NCBI GenBank assembly: GCA_945897515.1
Contig: CAMDFO010000054.1
Location: forward strand, 1-32,384
Length of the DNA: 32,384 nt
Direction of reading: 5' to 3'
Origin: Rhodoplanes serenus
GTDB lineage: Bacteria > Pseudomonadota > Alphaproteobacteria > Rhizobiales > Xanthobacteraceae
Shown here one piece after another: positions 18,533 to 26,902 of this stretch. The notes under the pieces are model-generated. The model saw only the letters and a program-made list of their open reading frames with translations, did not search any database and was not told the DNA's origin. The translations under genes were made by a program, and so were the position numbers. How positions within the stretch are numbered: the first letter of the stretch is position 1; every line of letters begins with the position of its first letter.

Positions 18533-19345
18533 TCAGCTCTTCTCCGTAGCCTTCGCCTCGTCCCACAACGCATCCATCTCGGCGAGCGTGGCGTCCTGCG
18601 GCTTCCTGCCCTGAGCGGCCAACGCCCGCTCGATCGACGCAAATCGCCGCGCGAATTTCTGATTGGTGGCGCGGACCGCGGCCTCGGGATCGACGTCCAG
18701 GTGGCGGGCGAGGTTGACCATGGCGAACAGCAGGTCGCCGACCTCGGCCTTCGCCTTTTCGGCGTTACCACCCTGGATTTCGGCTTCAATCTCGTCGGAC
18801 TCCTCGCGGATTTTGGCCAGCACTGCCAACGGATCGTTCCAGTCGAAGCCGACTTTGCCGGCCTTGGTTTGCAGCTTCAGCGCCCGAGTCAGCGCGGGCA
18901 GGGCGACGGGCACCCCGGCCAGGGCGCCGGTGTCGTCCACGGCTTGGCCGCGGGCCGCGCGTTCGGCCTTTTCCTCGGCCTTGATGCTGTCCCAAAGGTC
19001 CTTGACCTGATCCGGGGACAACCCACGTACATCGCCGAACACGTGGGGATGCCGGCGCAGCAGCTTGGTGGTGATCGCCTCGACCACGCCGCCGAAATCG
19101 AACGCGCCTTGTTCCTCAGCCATCCGGGCGTGGAACACGACCTGGAGCAGGAGGTCGCCCAGTTCGTCCCGCAGGTCGGCCATGTCGCCGCGGGCGATCG
19201 CATCGGCGGTCTCGTACGCCTCTTCAAGCGTGTAGGGGACGATGGTCGCGAAATTCTGCTCCAGGTCCCAAGGGCAGCCAGTGCCGGGCGTCCGCAGGGC
19301 CGCCATGATGTCGATCAGCCGGGCGATGTCGCGGGAGGGCTTCAT
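18533..19345 (-). CDS. mazG: Nucleoside triphosphate pyrophosphohydrolase MazG
   Basis: A 270-residue all-alpha NTP pyrophosphatase that hydrolyses NTPs or dNTPs, including damaged ones, to monophosphates. The first MazG domain has CPWDLEQNFATI near 24-35, the metal-binding TLEEAYE and DELGDLLLQVVFHARM near 59-74. The second repeat has ESDEIEAEIQ and EVGDLLFAMVNLARHL near 200. It is full length for the E. coli-type two-domain enzyme. It ends next to hflX (convergent), and its start is 93 bases downstream of the dps stop, beyond a terminator, so it probably has its own promoter. Confidence 0.95.
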   Translation of the reverse strand: MKPSRDIARLIDIMAALRTPGTGCPWDLEQNFATIVPYTLEEAYETADAIARGDMADLRDELGDLLLQVVFHARMAEEQGAFDFGGVVEAITTKLLRRHPHVFGDVRGLSPDQVKDLWDSIKAEEKAERAARGQAVDDTGALAGVPVALPALTRALKLQTKAGKVGFDWNDPLAVLAKIREESDEIEAEIQGGNAEKAKAEVGDLLFAMVNLARHLDVDPEAAVRATNQKFARRFASIERALAAQGRKPQDATLAEMDALWDEAKATEKS

Positions 19346-19381
19346 GGCGCGGCAGGCTAACAGAGCGCCTCCGGCGTCGCG

Positions 19382-19419
19382 ATAAAAGCGGGACGCGCCC
19401 CACAGGAAAGGGCGCGTCC
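19382..19419 (-). terminator. Intrinsic terminator of dps
   Basis: GGACGCGCCC (19391-19400) and GGGCGCGTCC (19410-19419) form a perfect 10-bp stem with a 9-nt loop. Read on the minus strand it is followed three bases later by TTTTAT (19387-19382). It lies 20 bases after the dps stop and before mazG. Confidence 0.75.
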
Positions 19420-19438
19420 GGCAGTGTCGGGACGGCGT

Positions 19439-19978
19439 TTAATGACCGGCCTGGTCGGCGGCCCGGCTGGTCTCGAACAGGAACCAGAGGCGTTTTTCGG
19501 CCTCGTCGATCCAGTTTTCAATCAGGCTGGCCGTGGCGATATCCTCGTGCTCGTCGGCGACCTCGTGGGCTTCGCGCATGAATTTCACATTCTTCTTGTG
19601 GTCGTTCATCAGCTCCCGAAGCATCTCGGTCGGCGCGACGAAGTCTTCCTCGTTGTCTTCGATGGTCTGGAGCTTGGAAACCTGACCGATCGACTTCAGC
19701 GTGACGCCGCCGATCTTGCGAACGCGTTCGGCCACGTCGTCGGTGTTGGCCAGGATCGCCGCGGCCTGCTCGTCGAACATCAGGTGATAATCGCGGAAAT
19801 GCGGGCCGCTGACGTGCCAGTGGAAATTCTTGGTCTTGAGGTAAAGCGCGTAACTGTCCGCCAGGATCGTATTGAGAACCGCGGAAACCGCGTCGACCGC
19901 CTCCTGGGACAGGTCGGTCGGCGTATCGAGCGGAGCGGCAGGTTTCTGCTTGAGCTTGGTCACCTTGTTGTTGCTCAC
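19439..19978 (-). CDS. dps: Dps family ferroxidase / DNA-protecting protein
   Basis: A 179-residue Dps protein. These form dodecameric shells that oxidise and store Fe2+ using H2O2 and protect DNA in starvation. The ferroxidase motif is NFHWHVSGPHFRDYHLMFDE with H53, H65 and D69; the partner acidic residues lie in NTDDVAERVRKIGG near 80-84. The N-terminal 15 residues are lysine-rich (NNKVTKLKQKP), as in Dps tails that bind DNA. I chose GTG 19978 because a near-perfect anti-SD match sits 8 bases before it; a GTG three codons upstream lies inside that ribosome-binding site. It is followed by its own terminator, so it is likely monocistronic and stress-regulated. Confidence 0.95.
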   Translation of the reverse strand: MSNNKVTKLKQKPAAPLDTPTDLSQEAVDAVSAVLNTILADSYALYLKTKNFHWHVSGPHFRDYHLMFDEQAAAILANTDDVAERVRKIGGVTLKSIGQVSKLQTIEDNEEDFVAPTEMLRELMNDHKKNVKFMREAHEVADEHEDIATASLIENWIDEAEKRLWFLFETSRAADQAGH

Positions 19979-19981
19979 GGG

Positions 19982-19990
19982 GATCACCTC
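19982..19990 (-). promoter_or_regulatory. Strong ribosome-binding site of dps
   Basis: On the minus strand this reads GAGGTGATC, complementary to nine consecutive bases of the usual 16S rRNA 3' end, 8 bases before the GTG at 19978. It decides the start: the other in-frame GTG (19987) falls within it. Confidence 0.75.
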
Positions 19991-20050
19991 AGGGAATGGG
20001 GGAAGCGCACGGCGCCCGCCAACTCCAACGGCGGGTCCGTGCGATAATGC

Positions 20051-20082
20051 GCGCTGGTTGCGCTGGTTCCCTCAGAAGGAAC
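20051..20082. repeat. Tandem 9-mer and inverted repeat in the dps leader
   Basis: GCGCTGGTT occurs twice in tandem (20051-20059, 20060-20068). Overlapping its end, GTTCC (20066-20070) and GGAAC (20078-20082) form a 5-bp inverted repeat with a 7-base spacer. The cluster lies about 90 bases upstream of the dps start, where an operator or leader structure would be. Function is inferred. Confidence 0.45.
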
Positions 20083-20193
20083 AATCTCTGAAACGCATAA
20101 GACATATTATGGAATATCTCTATAGAAGACCGAAACTGATATTTAAAAATATAGATTAAACAATAGGATCGAGAACTATTTTACCGATCTAGA
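20083..20193 (-). promoter_or_regulatory. AT-rich presumed promoter region of dps
   Basis: About 110 bases far richer in A+T than the rest of the window, between the MBL-gene stop and the dps leader. On the minus strand it holds TTGTTT and, 16 bases later, TATCAG, plus TATAGA and TAATAT stretches, so a -35/-10 pair is plausible but not unique. The palindrome GATCTAGATC (20187-20196) overlaps the MBL stop. No gene is visible. Confidence 0.4.
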
Positions 20194-21006
20194 TCAGGTC
20201 GCTAAAGTGATCTGCAAGCCGTCGTAAGCCGGCTCGACATCGCCAGGCAACTCACCCCGTAGCCGGTCGTAGTCGAGGTCGGTGTGAAGATTGGTCAGGA
20301 TCGCCCGCCGGGGCTTGAGCCGTCCGATCCAGTCCAGGGCCTCGGCCAGGCTGAGATGGCTTGGGTGCGGCTTGTAGCGGAGCGCGTCGATGACCAAGAC
20401 GTCGAGCCCGGCCAGCGCCGCCACGCTCGCGGCCGGCAGACTGCTTAGATCGCAGGAATAGGCGAACCCACCAAACCGGAAACCGAGCGAAGGGATATCG
20501 CCATGGTGTTGGGCGTAGGGCAGTGCCGTGATCGGTCCTCCCTCCCCCAAAATGGTCACGGGCCGGCCCGCCGCAATCCGGTGGTCGTTCATGATCGGGG
20601 GATAGTCGCTGCCGGGCGGCGTGACAAAGCAATAGTCGAACCGGGGCAAGACGTTTTTGGCGGTTGGCTCGTCCATATAGGCGTCGATCCGGCGGCGCTT
20701 CTTGATGAACAGCCCGCGGAGGTCGTCGATGCCGTGGATATGGTCGGCATGGGGATGGGTGTAGAGCACGCCGTCCAGCCAATCGACACCGGCGTCCAGA
20801 AGCTGCTCGCGAAGGTCGGGCGAGGTGTCGACCAGCACCCGGGTCGCGCCCGCCGCGTCTCGCCGCTCCACCAGCAGCGAGGTCCGGCGCCTTCGGTTTT
20901 TCGGATTGCTCGGGTCGCAGTCGCCCCAGCCGAGCGCCGGCCGAGGGACACCGCCAGAGGAGCCGCAGCCGAGGATGGTGAAGGTCATCGTGGCGGTTGA
21001 AATCAT
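20194..21006 (-). CDS. MBL-fold metallohydrolase (PhnP-like)
   Basis: A 270-residue metallo-beta-lactamase-fold hydrolase. The zinc motif HxHxDH is THPHADHIHGIDDL near 82-95. Further ligands are the histidine in AQHHGDIPSLG, the aspartate in YSCDLSSLP and the C-terminal NLHTDLDY. The N-terminus TILGCGSSGGVPRPALGWGDCDP is typical of the PhnP/RNase Z-like group; PhnP is a cyclic phosphodiesterase. No phosphonate genes are near, and this gene follows metG-tatD in many rhizobia, so the substrate is unknown. The ATG overlaps the tatD stop by four bases (ATGA), implying translational coupling. Family is firm, function open. Confidence 0.88.
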   Translation of the reverse strand: MISTATMTFTILGCGSSGGVPRPALGWGDCDPSNPKNRRRRTSLLVERRDAAGATRVLVDTSPDLREQLLDAGVDWLDGVLYTHPHADHIHGIDDLRGLFIKKRRRIDAYMDEPTAKNVLPRFDYCFVTPPGSDYPPIMNDHRIAAGRPVTILGEGGPITALPYAQHHGDIPSLGFRFGGFAYSCDLSSLPAASVAALAGLDVLVIDALRYKPHPSHLSLAEALDWIGRLKPRRAILTNLHTDLDYDRLRGELPGDVEPAYDGLQITLAT

Positions 21007-21797
21007 GCGAGGGGGACAGCCGGCTTGGGGACCTTGGCGAACAGCCGGAAGAAGTTCTCGGTGGTCTGCCGGGCGATTTCGTCCGGGCTGACGCCGCGGG
21101 TTTCCGCCAATACCTTGGCGGTTTCCACCACATAGGCCGGCTCGCAGCGCTTGCCGCGGAACTTGCCCGGGGCCAAGTAGGGCGAATCCGTCTCGACCAG
21201 GATGCGGTCGGCCGGAAGGTCTTTGGCGATGGCCCGCAGTTCGCTGGAGTTCTTAAACGTCAGAATGCCGGTGAACGACACGTAGAGACCCAGTTCGATG
21301 CCGGCGAAGGCGAGCCCCCGGCCGCCTGTGAAACAATGCAGAACGGCCGGGAAGGGCCCCTTCCCCATCTCGTCCCGCAAGATGGCGGCCATGTCGTCGT
21401 CGGCTTCGCGCGAATGGATCACCAGCGGCAGGCCGGTCTGCCTGGCGGCCACGATATGGGTGCGAAACCCCTGCTCCTGCGCGTCGCGGGGCGAGTTGTC
21501 GTAGTGGTAGTCGAGCCCGGCCTCGCCGATCGCCACCACCTTTGGATGATGGCTGGCAGCGATTAGTTCATCGCTGCCGATGTCCAGCTCTTCATGGGCA
21601 TGGTGTGGATGAGTACCGATCGAACAAAACACGTTCGGGTACCGCTCCACGATGGCGATCAGCTCGGCGTGACGCCGGACCCGGGTCGAGATCGTCACCA
21701 ACCGGCCAATCCCCGCCGCCTCGGCGCGCGCCACCACGGCGTCGAGCTCGTTCTTGAAGTCGGGAAAATCCAGATGACAGTGGCTGTCGACCAGCAT
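21003..21797 (-). CDS. tatD: TatD family metal-dependent DNase
   Basis: A 264-residue TIM-barrel hydrolase of the TatD/YcfH family, with 3'-5' exonuclease activity on damaged DNA in characterised members. Metal ligands are visible as DSHCHLDF (H6, H8), GEAGLDYHY near 93, VIHSREADDD near 127, HCFTGG near 152 and ETDSPYLAP near 203. ATG 21797 is chosen because the family begins at this MLVDSHCH; the frame extends upstream within metG but that part is not conserved. It starts five bases after the metG stop and overlaps the next gene, so metG-tatD-MBL is one operon. Confidence 0.95.
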   Translation of the reverse strand: MLVDSHCHLDFPDFKNELDAVVARAEAAGIGRLVTISTRVRRHAELIAIVERYPNVFCSIGTHPHHAHEELDIGSDELIAASHHPKVVAIGEAGLDYHYDNSPRDAQEQGFRTHIVAARQTGLPLVIHSREADDDMAAILRDEMGKGPFPAVLHCFTGGRGLAFAGIELGLYVSFTGILTFKNSSELRAIAKDLPADRILVETDSPYLAPGKFRGKRCEPAYVVETAKVLAETRGVSPDEIARQTTENFFRLFAKVPKPAVPLA

Positions 21798-21802
21798 GGC
21801 GG

Positions 21803-23371
21803 TCACGGCTTTGCGGCCGCGTCCGGCTCGACGTAGCGCGGGAACACCGGCGCAGGTGCGGGCAGCGTGGTTCCGGGTACCAGCCGCCTGGCGCCGCCCA
21901 GCGCGGCGAAATTCCGGTCGTCGTCTTGTGTGATACCGAGCAAATCCAGCAGGCGTACTGCCGCCATCGGCATGAACGGCTGGCACAGGATCGCGACCTG
22001 CCGTATCACCTCGGCGGTGACGTAGAGCACCGTGCCCTGCCGCGCCGGATCGGTCTTGGCCAGCGCCCAGGGCGCCTCGCCCGCGAAATAGCGGTTGGCG
22101 TCGGCGACCACGGCCCACACGGCGTTGAGCACCTGATGAAGCTGCTGGGTCTTCATGTGCTCGCGCGCCATGCCGATCATGGCGTCGGCCGCGGCCAGGA
22201 TGGTCTTGTCGTTGTCGGAGAACGCACCGGGCTTAGGCAGCACGCCACCCAGTTGCTTGCCGATCATGGTGAGCGAGCGCTGCGCCAGGTTGCCGAGATC
22301 GTTGGCGAGATCGGCGTTGATGCGGTTGATGATCGCCTCATGGCTGTAGTTGCCGTCCTGCCCGAACGGCACCTCGCGCATGAAGAAATAGCGCAGCGGG
22401 TCGACGCCATAGGCGTCGGCCAGATCGAACGGGTCGATCACGTTGCCGACCGACTTCGACATTTTCTCGCCGCGGTTGAACAGGAAGCCGTGCGAGAAGA
22501 TACGCCGCGGCACCGCGACGCCGGCGGACATCAGGAATGCCGGCCAATAGACCGCGTGGAAGCGCACGATGTCCTTGCCGATGACGTGCAGATCGGCCGG
22601 CCAGTAGCGCTTGAATTGCTCGCTGTCGGTGTCAGGGAAACCCACAGCGGTGATGTAGTTCGTCAGCGCGTCCACCCACACATACATGATGTGCTTGGGA
22701 TTGCCGGGCACCTGGATGCCCCAGTCGAAGGTGGTGCGCGACAGCGAAAGGTCCTTGAGCCCGCCATTCACGAAGCTCGCGACCTCGTTCAGCCGCTCCT
22801 TCGGCAGCACGAAGTCGGGCACGCTCGCATAAAGGTCGAGCAGCTTCTTTTGATAGGCGGAGAGCCGGAAGAAATAGCTCTCCTCCTCCACCCATTCGAC
22901 CGGCGTGCCGGTCTTGGTGGCGAGCCGCACCTTGTGCTCGTTCAGATGGGTCTCGTCCTCGGCGTAATAGGCCTCGTCGCGCACCGAGTACCAGCCGGCG
23001 TACTTGTCGAGATAGATGTCGCCGTTCTTCTCCATCCGCTCCCAGATCGCCTGCGACGAGCGGTGGTGGCGGTCCTCGGTGGTGCGGATGAAATCGTCGT
23101 TCGAGCAGTTCATCCGCTCGACCATGGCGCGGAAGCGCGGCGTGTTGCGGTCGACCAGTTCTCGCGCGGTGATGCCTTCGCGAGCGGCGGTCTGCTGGAT
23201 CTTCTGGCCGTGCTCGTCCGTCCCGGTCAGGAAGAACACGTCGTAGCCGTCAAGCCGCATGAACCGGGCGATGGCATCGGTCGCGATCGCCTCATAGGCG
23301 TGCCCGATGTGCGGCACGCCGTTGGGATAGGAGATGGCGGTGGTGATGGTATAGCGGGGTTTTTCGGCCAT
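21803..23371 (-). CDS. metG: Methionyl-tRNA synthetase
   Basis: A 522-residue class I aminoacyl-tRNA synthetase. The HIGH motif is HIGH at 21-24, followed by [15 protein letters not shown] near 46. The KMSKS loop is [14 protein letters not shown] near 300. It lacks the four-cysteine zinc knuckle of E. coli MetRS and the C-terminal EMAP-like tRNA-binding domain, which marks the short type found in rhizobia. Anticodon-domain residues WALAK near 434 are present. ATG 23371 is the first plausible start. In the usual rhizobial order holB is directly upstream; here a TPR-protein gene intervenes. Confidence 0.97.
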   Translation of the reverse strand: MAEKPRYTITTAISYPNGVPHIGHAYEAIATDAIARFMRLDGYDVFFLTGTDEHGQKIQQTAAREGITARELVDRNTPRFRAMVERMNCSNDDFIRTTEDRHHRSSQAIWERMEKNGDIYLDKYAGWYSVRDEAYYAEDETHLNEHKVRLATKTGTPVEWVEEESYFFRLSAYQKKLLDLYASVPDFVLPKERLNEVASFVNGGLKDLSLSRTTFDWGIQVPGNPKHIMYVWVDALTNYITAVGFPDTDSEQFKRYWPADLHVIGKDIVRFHAVYWPAFLMSAGVAVPRRIFSHGFLFNRGEKMSKSVGNVIDPFDLADAYGVDPLRYFFMREVPFGQDGNYSHEAIINRINADLANDLGNLAQRSLTMIGKQLGGVLPKPGAFSDNDKTILAAADAMIGMAREHMKTQQLHQVLNAVWAVVADANRYFAGEAPWALAKTDPARQGTVLYVTAEVIRQVAILCQPFMPMAAVRLLDLLGITQDDDRNFAALGGARRLVPGTTLPAPAPVFPRYVEPDAAAKP

Positions 23372-23408
23372 GGAGCCCCGTAGGTATCAACCGGGCGCGG
23401 CGGGGGCA

Positions 23409-23428
23409 AGGCGGCACGCAAGCCGCCT
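23409..23428. terminator. Stem-loop between the TPR gene and metG
   Basis: AGGCGGC (23409-23415) and GCCGCCT (23422-23428) form a perfect 7-bp stem with a 6-nt loop, about 20 bases after the stop of the minus-strand TPR gene. There is no T-run, so termination is uncertain; it may separate the inserted gene from metG. Confidence 0.35.
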
Positions 23429-23447
23429 ATTCCACGCCAGCAAGGCG

Positions 23448-24992
23448 CTATTGCACCCCGACCTTGCGCATGCCTTCGAGAAATTGGGCCATCGGACCCG
23501 GCGTATAAGGGACATATTTTTCAATCCAGGCAATCGAGATATCGGGTTGCAATTCCTTGAGCCGTTCGAGCGCCGCGTGGGCCTCATCGAGCAGTCCCGC
23601 CTGAGCCAAACTCGCGACGTAAAGTCGCTGAACACCGGTGAACCCGGATCGCTGTTGCAGCGACTTGCGGGCAAAGCGAATTGCTTCGATATAGTGCCCG
23701 GCAAGGTAATGGGCGGCGGCCAAACCTCCATTGAATATCGAATTTTCAGGATCGTGTGGGCTCATTCGGATGGCTTCCTGCAAATGAGCGATTGCCTGGT
23801 CGGATTGCCCGTCGAACGCCAATGCCCAGCCGAGATAACCATGAGCGGCTGCGAAATTCGGATTGAGATCGAGCGCGCGTTGGAATTCATCGACGGCCTC
23901 GTCGGTACGACGCCCCGTGTAGGCGAGGAAACCCAACGCGAGATGCGCCCAGGGGTCGCTGTTGTCGAGTTCGGCTGCGCGGGCCGCCAGACTCGCAGCA
24001 TCCTTGCCCGGCGGCCCAGCAAGGTTCCACCCGAGATAGCCAGAAACCAACAGCATGAAGGCCAGAATGCTGTGTGCCGGCGCGTAGTCGGGATAGCGCT
24101 CGATGGCGCTGGTGAGCGTTGCAATCGCAGATTCACCGTCGGCCTTGGTCAGCCGCCAGAATAGAAAATTCGCTTGGATCGTCATGTCCCAAGCGCCGAT
24201 ATCTTCTGCCGAGCGTTCTTGCGAGCGGATACCCTCAGCCTCTAGTAGCCTTGGCTCGATCGCAGCAACAACTTTTTTGGTGATCTCGTCCTGCAAGGCG
24301 AAGACGTCCGTCAGGTCGCCGTCATAGCGGTCGGTCCAGATTTGACTGCCCGTCGACGCATCAACGAGCTGGGCTGTGATGCGGATGCGATTGCTCACTT
24401 TGCGCACGCTGCCTTCGAGCACATAGCGAACGCCCAATTCTCGCGCAGCGCGCCTCACATCGACCGTCTTACCTTTGTAGGCGAACGACGAATTGCGTGC
24501 GATCACGAAGAACCAACGCAGTTTCGAAACACCCGTGATGATGTCTTCGACAATGCCGTCAGTGAAATAATCCTGTTCCGGGTCGCCGCTCAGGTTGGCA
24601 AATGGAAGCACTGCAAGCGACGGTTTGTCCGGCACAGGAAGTGGCAAATCGACCGCTGCTTCCACATGCGGTGGTTTTGGCGCGTGTCCATCCACCTCTT
24701 TGGTCAAGACACTTGATGGAGGCACGACCGCTTTTGAACGGGTCCAGTTTCGATAGATTACATCTGCGGCAATGATGCCGACGCCGATGCCAACTACGAG
24801 CAACCGATAATCGAAGGTCGGGAAAAACGAACGAATGCCAGCAGGTATGTCATGCAGAAAATGAGCAAACCAGTGATCGGGGGCAAATCCCGTTAGCGCA
24901 ACGATCGAACCCGCTACAACCCAATGTGTCAGGTATTCCTTGGCGGTCGATCGCAAGTGCTTAAACGGGCGCTGCGGACTTTCAGTGTTCAT
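23448..24992 (-). CDS. Membrane-anchored TolB-like/TPR protein
   Basis: A 514-residue protein with two N-terminal hydrophobic segments (about 22-38 and 63-80), a linker, a 'TolB-like' domain (about 110-240) and a C-terminal TPR array (about 280-510). The middle domain shows PSLAVLPFANLSGDPEQDYFTDG, ITGVSKLRWFFVIARNSSFAYKG and GVRYVLEGSVRK. In rhizobia this module is usually joined to an adenylate/guanylate cyclase or an OmpR-type DNA-binding domain; neither is present, so the membrane anchor replaces the effector. TPR signatures include DPWAHLALGFLAYTGRRTDEAVDEFQRALDLNP split over two helices. Function unknown; a scaffold or sensor is plausible. ATG 24992 is preceded by GAAGG; a TTG at 25007 is the alternative. 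GC is visibly lower than in metG and holB. Confidence 0.85.
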   Translation of the reverse strand: MNTESPQRPFKHLRSTAKEYLTHWVVAGSIVALTGFAPDHWFAHFLHDIPAGIRSFFPTFDYRLLVVGIGVGIIAADVIYRNWTRSKAVVPPSSVLTKEVDGHAPKPPHVEAAVDLPLPVPDKPSLAVLPFANLSGDPEQDYFTDGIVEDIITGVSKLRWFFVIARNSSFAYKGKTVDVRRAARELGVRYVLEGSVRKVSNRIRITAQLVDASTGSQIWTDRYDGDLTDVFALQDEITKKVVAAIEPRLLEAEGIRSQERSAEDIGAWDMTIQANFLFWRLTKADGESAIATLTSAIERYPDYAPAHSILAFMLLVSGYLGWNLAGPPGKDAASLAARAAELDNSDPWAHLALGFLAYTGRRTDEAVDEFQRALDLNPNFAAAHGYLGWALAFDGQSDQAIAHLQEAIRMSPHDPENSIFNGGLAAAHYLAGHYIEAIRFARKSLQQRSGFTGVQRLYVASLAQAGLLDEAHAALERLKELQPDISIAWIEKYVPYTPGPMAQFLEGMRKVGVQ

Positions 24993-25116
24993 CGGCACCT
25001 TCAGCAAAAAAGCGGTGCAAGGGGACTGGAAAATGCTATGGCCGGGAACGCCCTTCTACGATACTGGCTTAAATTAGACAGCAAGTCTGGACCGCCTACA
25101 ACTGCGTGAGGCAGCC

Positions 25117-26157
25117 CTAATCCCGCGCCGCTTCCGCAAGCGCCCCGAACACCGCGAACACGAACGGCTTGCGATCTAGATTGTATTCGTCGGTCTCCTG
25201 TCCGGCCCGGTTGACCTTCGCCCAGGCCTCCGCCACCCGCGCCATCCGGGCGGCGTCCTGCGGGCCGCTCGCCAGCCGCGCGCTGAGCCAGGAATTCACC
25301 GTATCCATGAACGCCGCGAGCGTCTCGGCCTCGGTGCCGCCGAGCTTGTCGCCCAGCGAATGCAACGCGCGCGGGTCGACCTGCGGCAGCTTGTCGAGCA
25401 GGCCGAGCACCTGCTGGCGCAGCGCGAGCGCCGGCCCTTCGAGGAACATCAGCGCGCGCGACACCGAGCCTTCGGCGGCAGCGGCTGCAACGGCCATAGT
25501 TTCCTCATCCGCGCTTTTACCAAGCGCGATGGCAGCCGCCCGCACCACATCCTCGACCGGCAGCGGCCGCAGCATCAGCTTGCGGCAGCGCGACCGGATG
25601 GTCGGCATGACGCGCCCCGGCGAATGGCTCACCAGCAGAAGCAACGCGCGCGGCGGCGGCTCCTCCACCACCTTGAGCAACGCGTTGGCGCCGGCGCTGT
25701 TCAATTCATCCACCGAGTCCACCACGGCGACGCGCCAACCGCCCTCGCCCGCGGTCGAGCCGAAGAACGACACCGAGCGCCGCACGTCGTCGACCGCGAT
25801 GTCCTGGCGCAGCTTGCCCTTGTCGTTGAAGGTGCGCTCCATCGTGAGCAGGTCGCTGTGCGCCTGGCCGGCGATGCGGCGCGCCACCGGATGGTCGGGC
25901 GCGATCGCGAGCGACGTCGCGCGTTGCACGGCGGGCGCCGTCGGGTCGGGATGGGCGAGCACGAACCGCGCCATGCGGTAGGCCAGCGTGGCCTTGCCGA
26001 TGCCCGGCTCGCCACCGATCAGCCAGGCGTGCGGCACGCGGCCCGAACGATAGGCGTCGAGCAGGGTCTGCTCGGCGTCGGCATGGCCGAAAAACGCGGA
26101 GGTTTCGCGCGGATGCGGCAGCGCGTCTTCGTCTTCGAGGTCTTTTGCCGGGCTCAC
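25117..26157 (-). CDS. holB: DNA polymerase III subunit delta'
   Basis: A 346-residue clamp-loader subunit of the replicative polymerase. The AAA+ fold shows HAWLIGGEPGIGKATLAYRMARF near 43-65 (P-loop), the sensor region RVAVVDSVDELNSAGANALLKVVEEPP near 145-170, and LLLVSHSPGRVMPTIRSRCRKL near 175-196, the arginine-finger/SRC motif of delta'. The four-cysteine zinc module is not obvious. The start is GTG at 26157. In rhizobia holB normally sits between tmk and metG; here it is flanked on both sides by extra genes. Confidence 0.94.
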   Translation of the reverse strand: MSPAKDLEDEDALPHPRETSAFFGHADAEQTLLDAYRSGRVPHAWLIGGEPGIGKATLAYRMARFVLAHPDPTAPAVQRATSLAIAPDHPVARRIAGQAHSDLLTMERTFNDKGKLRQDIAVDDVRRSVSFFGSTAGEGGWRVAVVDSVDELNSAGANALLKVVEEPPPRALLLLVSHSPGRVMPTIRSRCRKLMLRPLPVEDVVRAAAIALGKSADEETMAVAAAAAEGSVSRALMFLEGPALALRQQVLGLLDKLPQVDPRALHSLGDKLGGTEAETLAAFMDTVNSWLSARLASGPQDAARMARVAEAWAKVNRAGQETDEYNLDRKPFVFAVFGALAEAARD

Positions 26158-26316
26158 GGGACAACAGGTAGGTCACACGGTCCGGGCTGCGCAAGAGCGC
26201 GGGCAAGGGCCAAATATGTGAACAACATGCACGGCGGGGTTGCCAAACCGTGGATCATTCCCAAATCGATGAAGCTTTTGACACGTGCACCTGAACGGAT
26301 ATTTGCGAGGATTCCC

Positions 26317-26835
26317 ATGGAATTATCTATCGATCGCATCGCTTCGCTGATTCAAATTATTACGGCACCAGCACTGATCGCCGGAACAGCGGCTTATTAC
26401 ACAAATATTTGGCAAAGGGTTAGTCGGCAGCCGCAAGCGCGCGCTGCGCTGCTGATGCTGGCATGTTTGGTACTTAGCTATGAGGCTGTTGATAGGTCCG
26501 GGGCCCTATGGCTCTCACCATCACAAACACGGGAAAATTGGCAGCAAGCCGAGAAACAGATTAAGCAGCAAGCCCAGCGAATTGACCGCGCGGAAACTGA
26601 GAATACGCGCTTACAGAAGCAGCTCGTAGCAGCCGATTTGCCTTTTGCCGGGCCAACGGCAATGCCTGCGCAATTGAGATCTACTGGCAGTGCCATCAAG
26701 ATAACAAACTCAACCGACATCCAACTGAAGAACATTGCATGTCGCGGATTTGCCAACTGCATTGAGGGGAATCAAATCGAGGGCCTCGAAGCAACAAACG
26801 TGGAGGCAACTTCGAGCATCGAGCCGCGTCGATAA
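26317..26835 (+). CDS. Unrecognised two-helix membrane/coiled-coil protein
   Basis: A 172-residue protein I do not recognise, on the plus strand against the surrounding minus-strand genes. ATG 26317 has GCGAGG at 26305-26310. Two hydrophobic segments (about 8-27 and 41-57) are followed by a Gln/Lys/Glu-rich probable coiled coil (about 70-105), then a segment (about 124-165) of short alternating strands and turns (IKITNSTDIQLKNIACRGF) that looks like one or two beta-helix rungs, with cysteines at 142 and 148. Base composition is clearly lower in G+C than in the flanking genes and codons such as TTA and ATT are used, which suggests recent acquisition. Reality of the gene is supported by the ribosome-binding site and coherent protein features, not by homology. 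Confidence 0.65.
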   Translation: MELSIDRIASLIQIITAPALIAGTAAYYTNIWQRVSRQPQARAALLMLACLVLSYEAVDRSGALWLSPSQTRENWQQAEKQIKQQAQRIDRAETENTRLQKQLVAADLPFAGPTAMPAQLRSTGSAIKITNSTDIQLKNIACRGFANCIEGNQIEGLEATNVEATSSIEPRR

Positions 26836-26902
26836 CGACCAGCGAAGTGCCGCTACTGGCGGCGGCGAATATGCCTGCCCTGCTACCAAAATCGAAGAGC
26901 GA

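Noticed and set aside
19872..20159. Small plus-strand frame crossing the dps start and AT-rich region
   Set aside because: It overlaps the dps N-terminus antisense, has no ribosome-binding site and no protein-like pattern.
21926..23383. A 485-codon plus-strand frame opposite metG
   Set aside because: It is an antisense frame of a confidently assigned synthetase, with no recognisable protein features.
25360..26316. Long upstream extension of the small plus-strand gene
   Set aside because: This part lies antisense to holB and has Arg/His-rich shadow composition; the ribosome-binding site and change in composition place the true start at 26317.
23448..26902. A mobile element or genomic island with defined ends
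   Set aside because: No transposase, integrase, tRNA target or terminal repeats are visible at the borders, so only lower-GC insertion of single genes is claimed.
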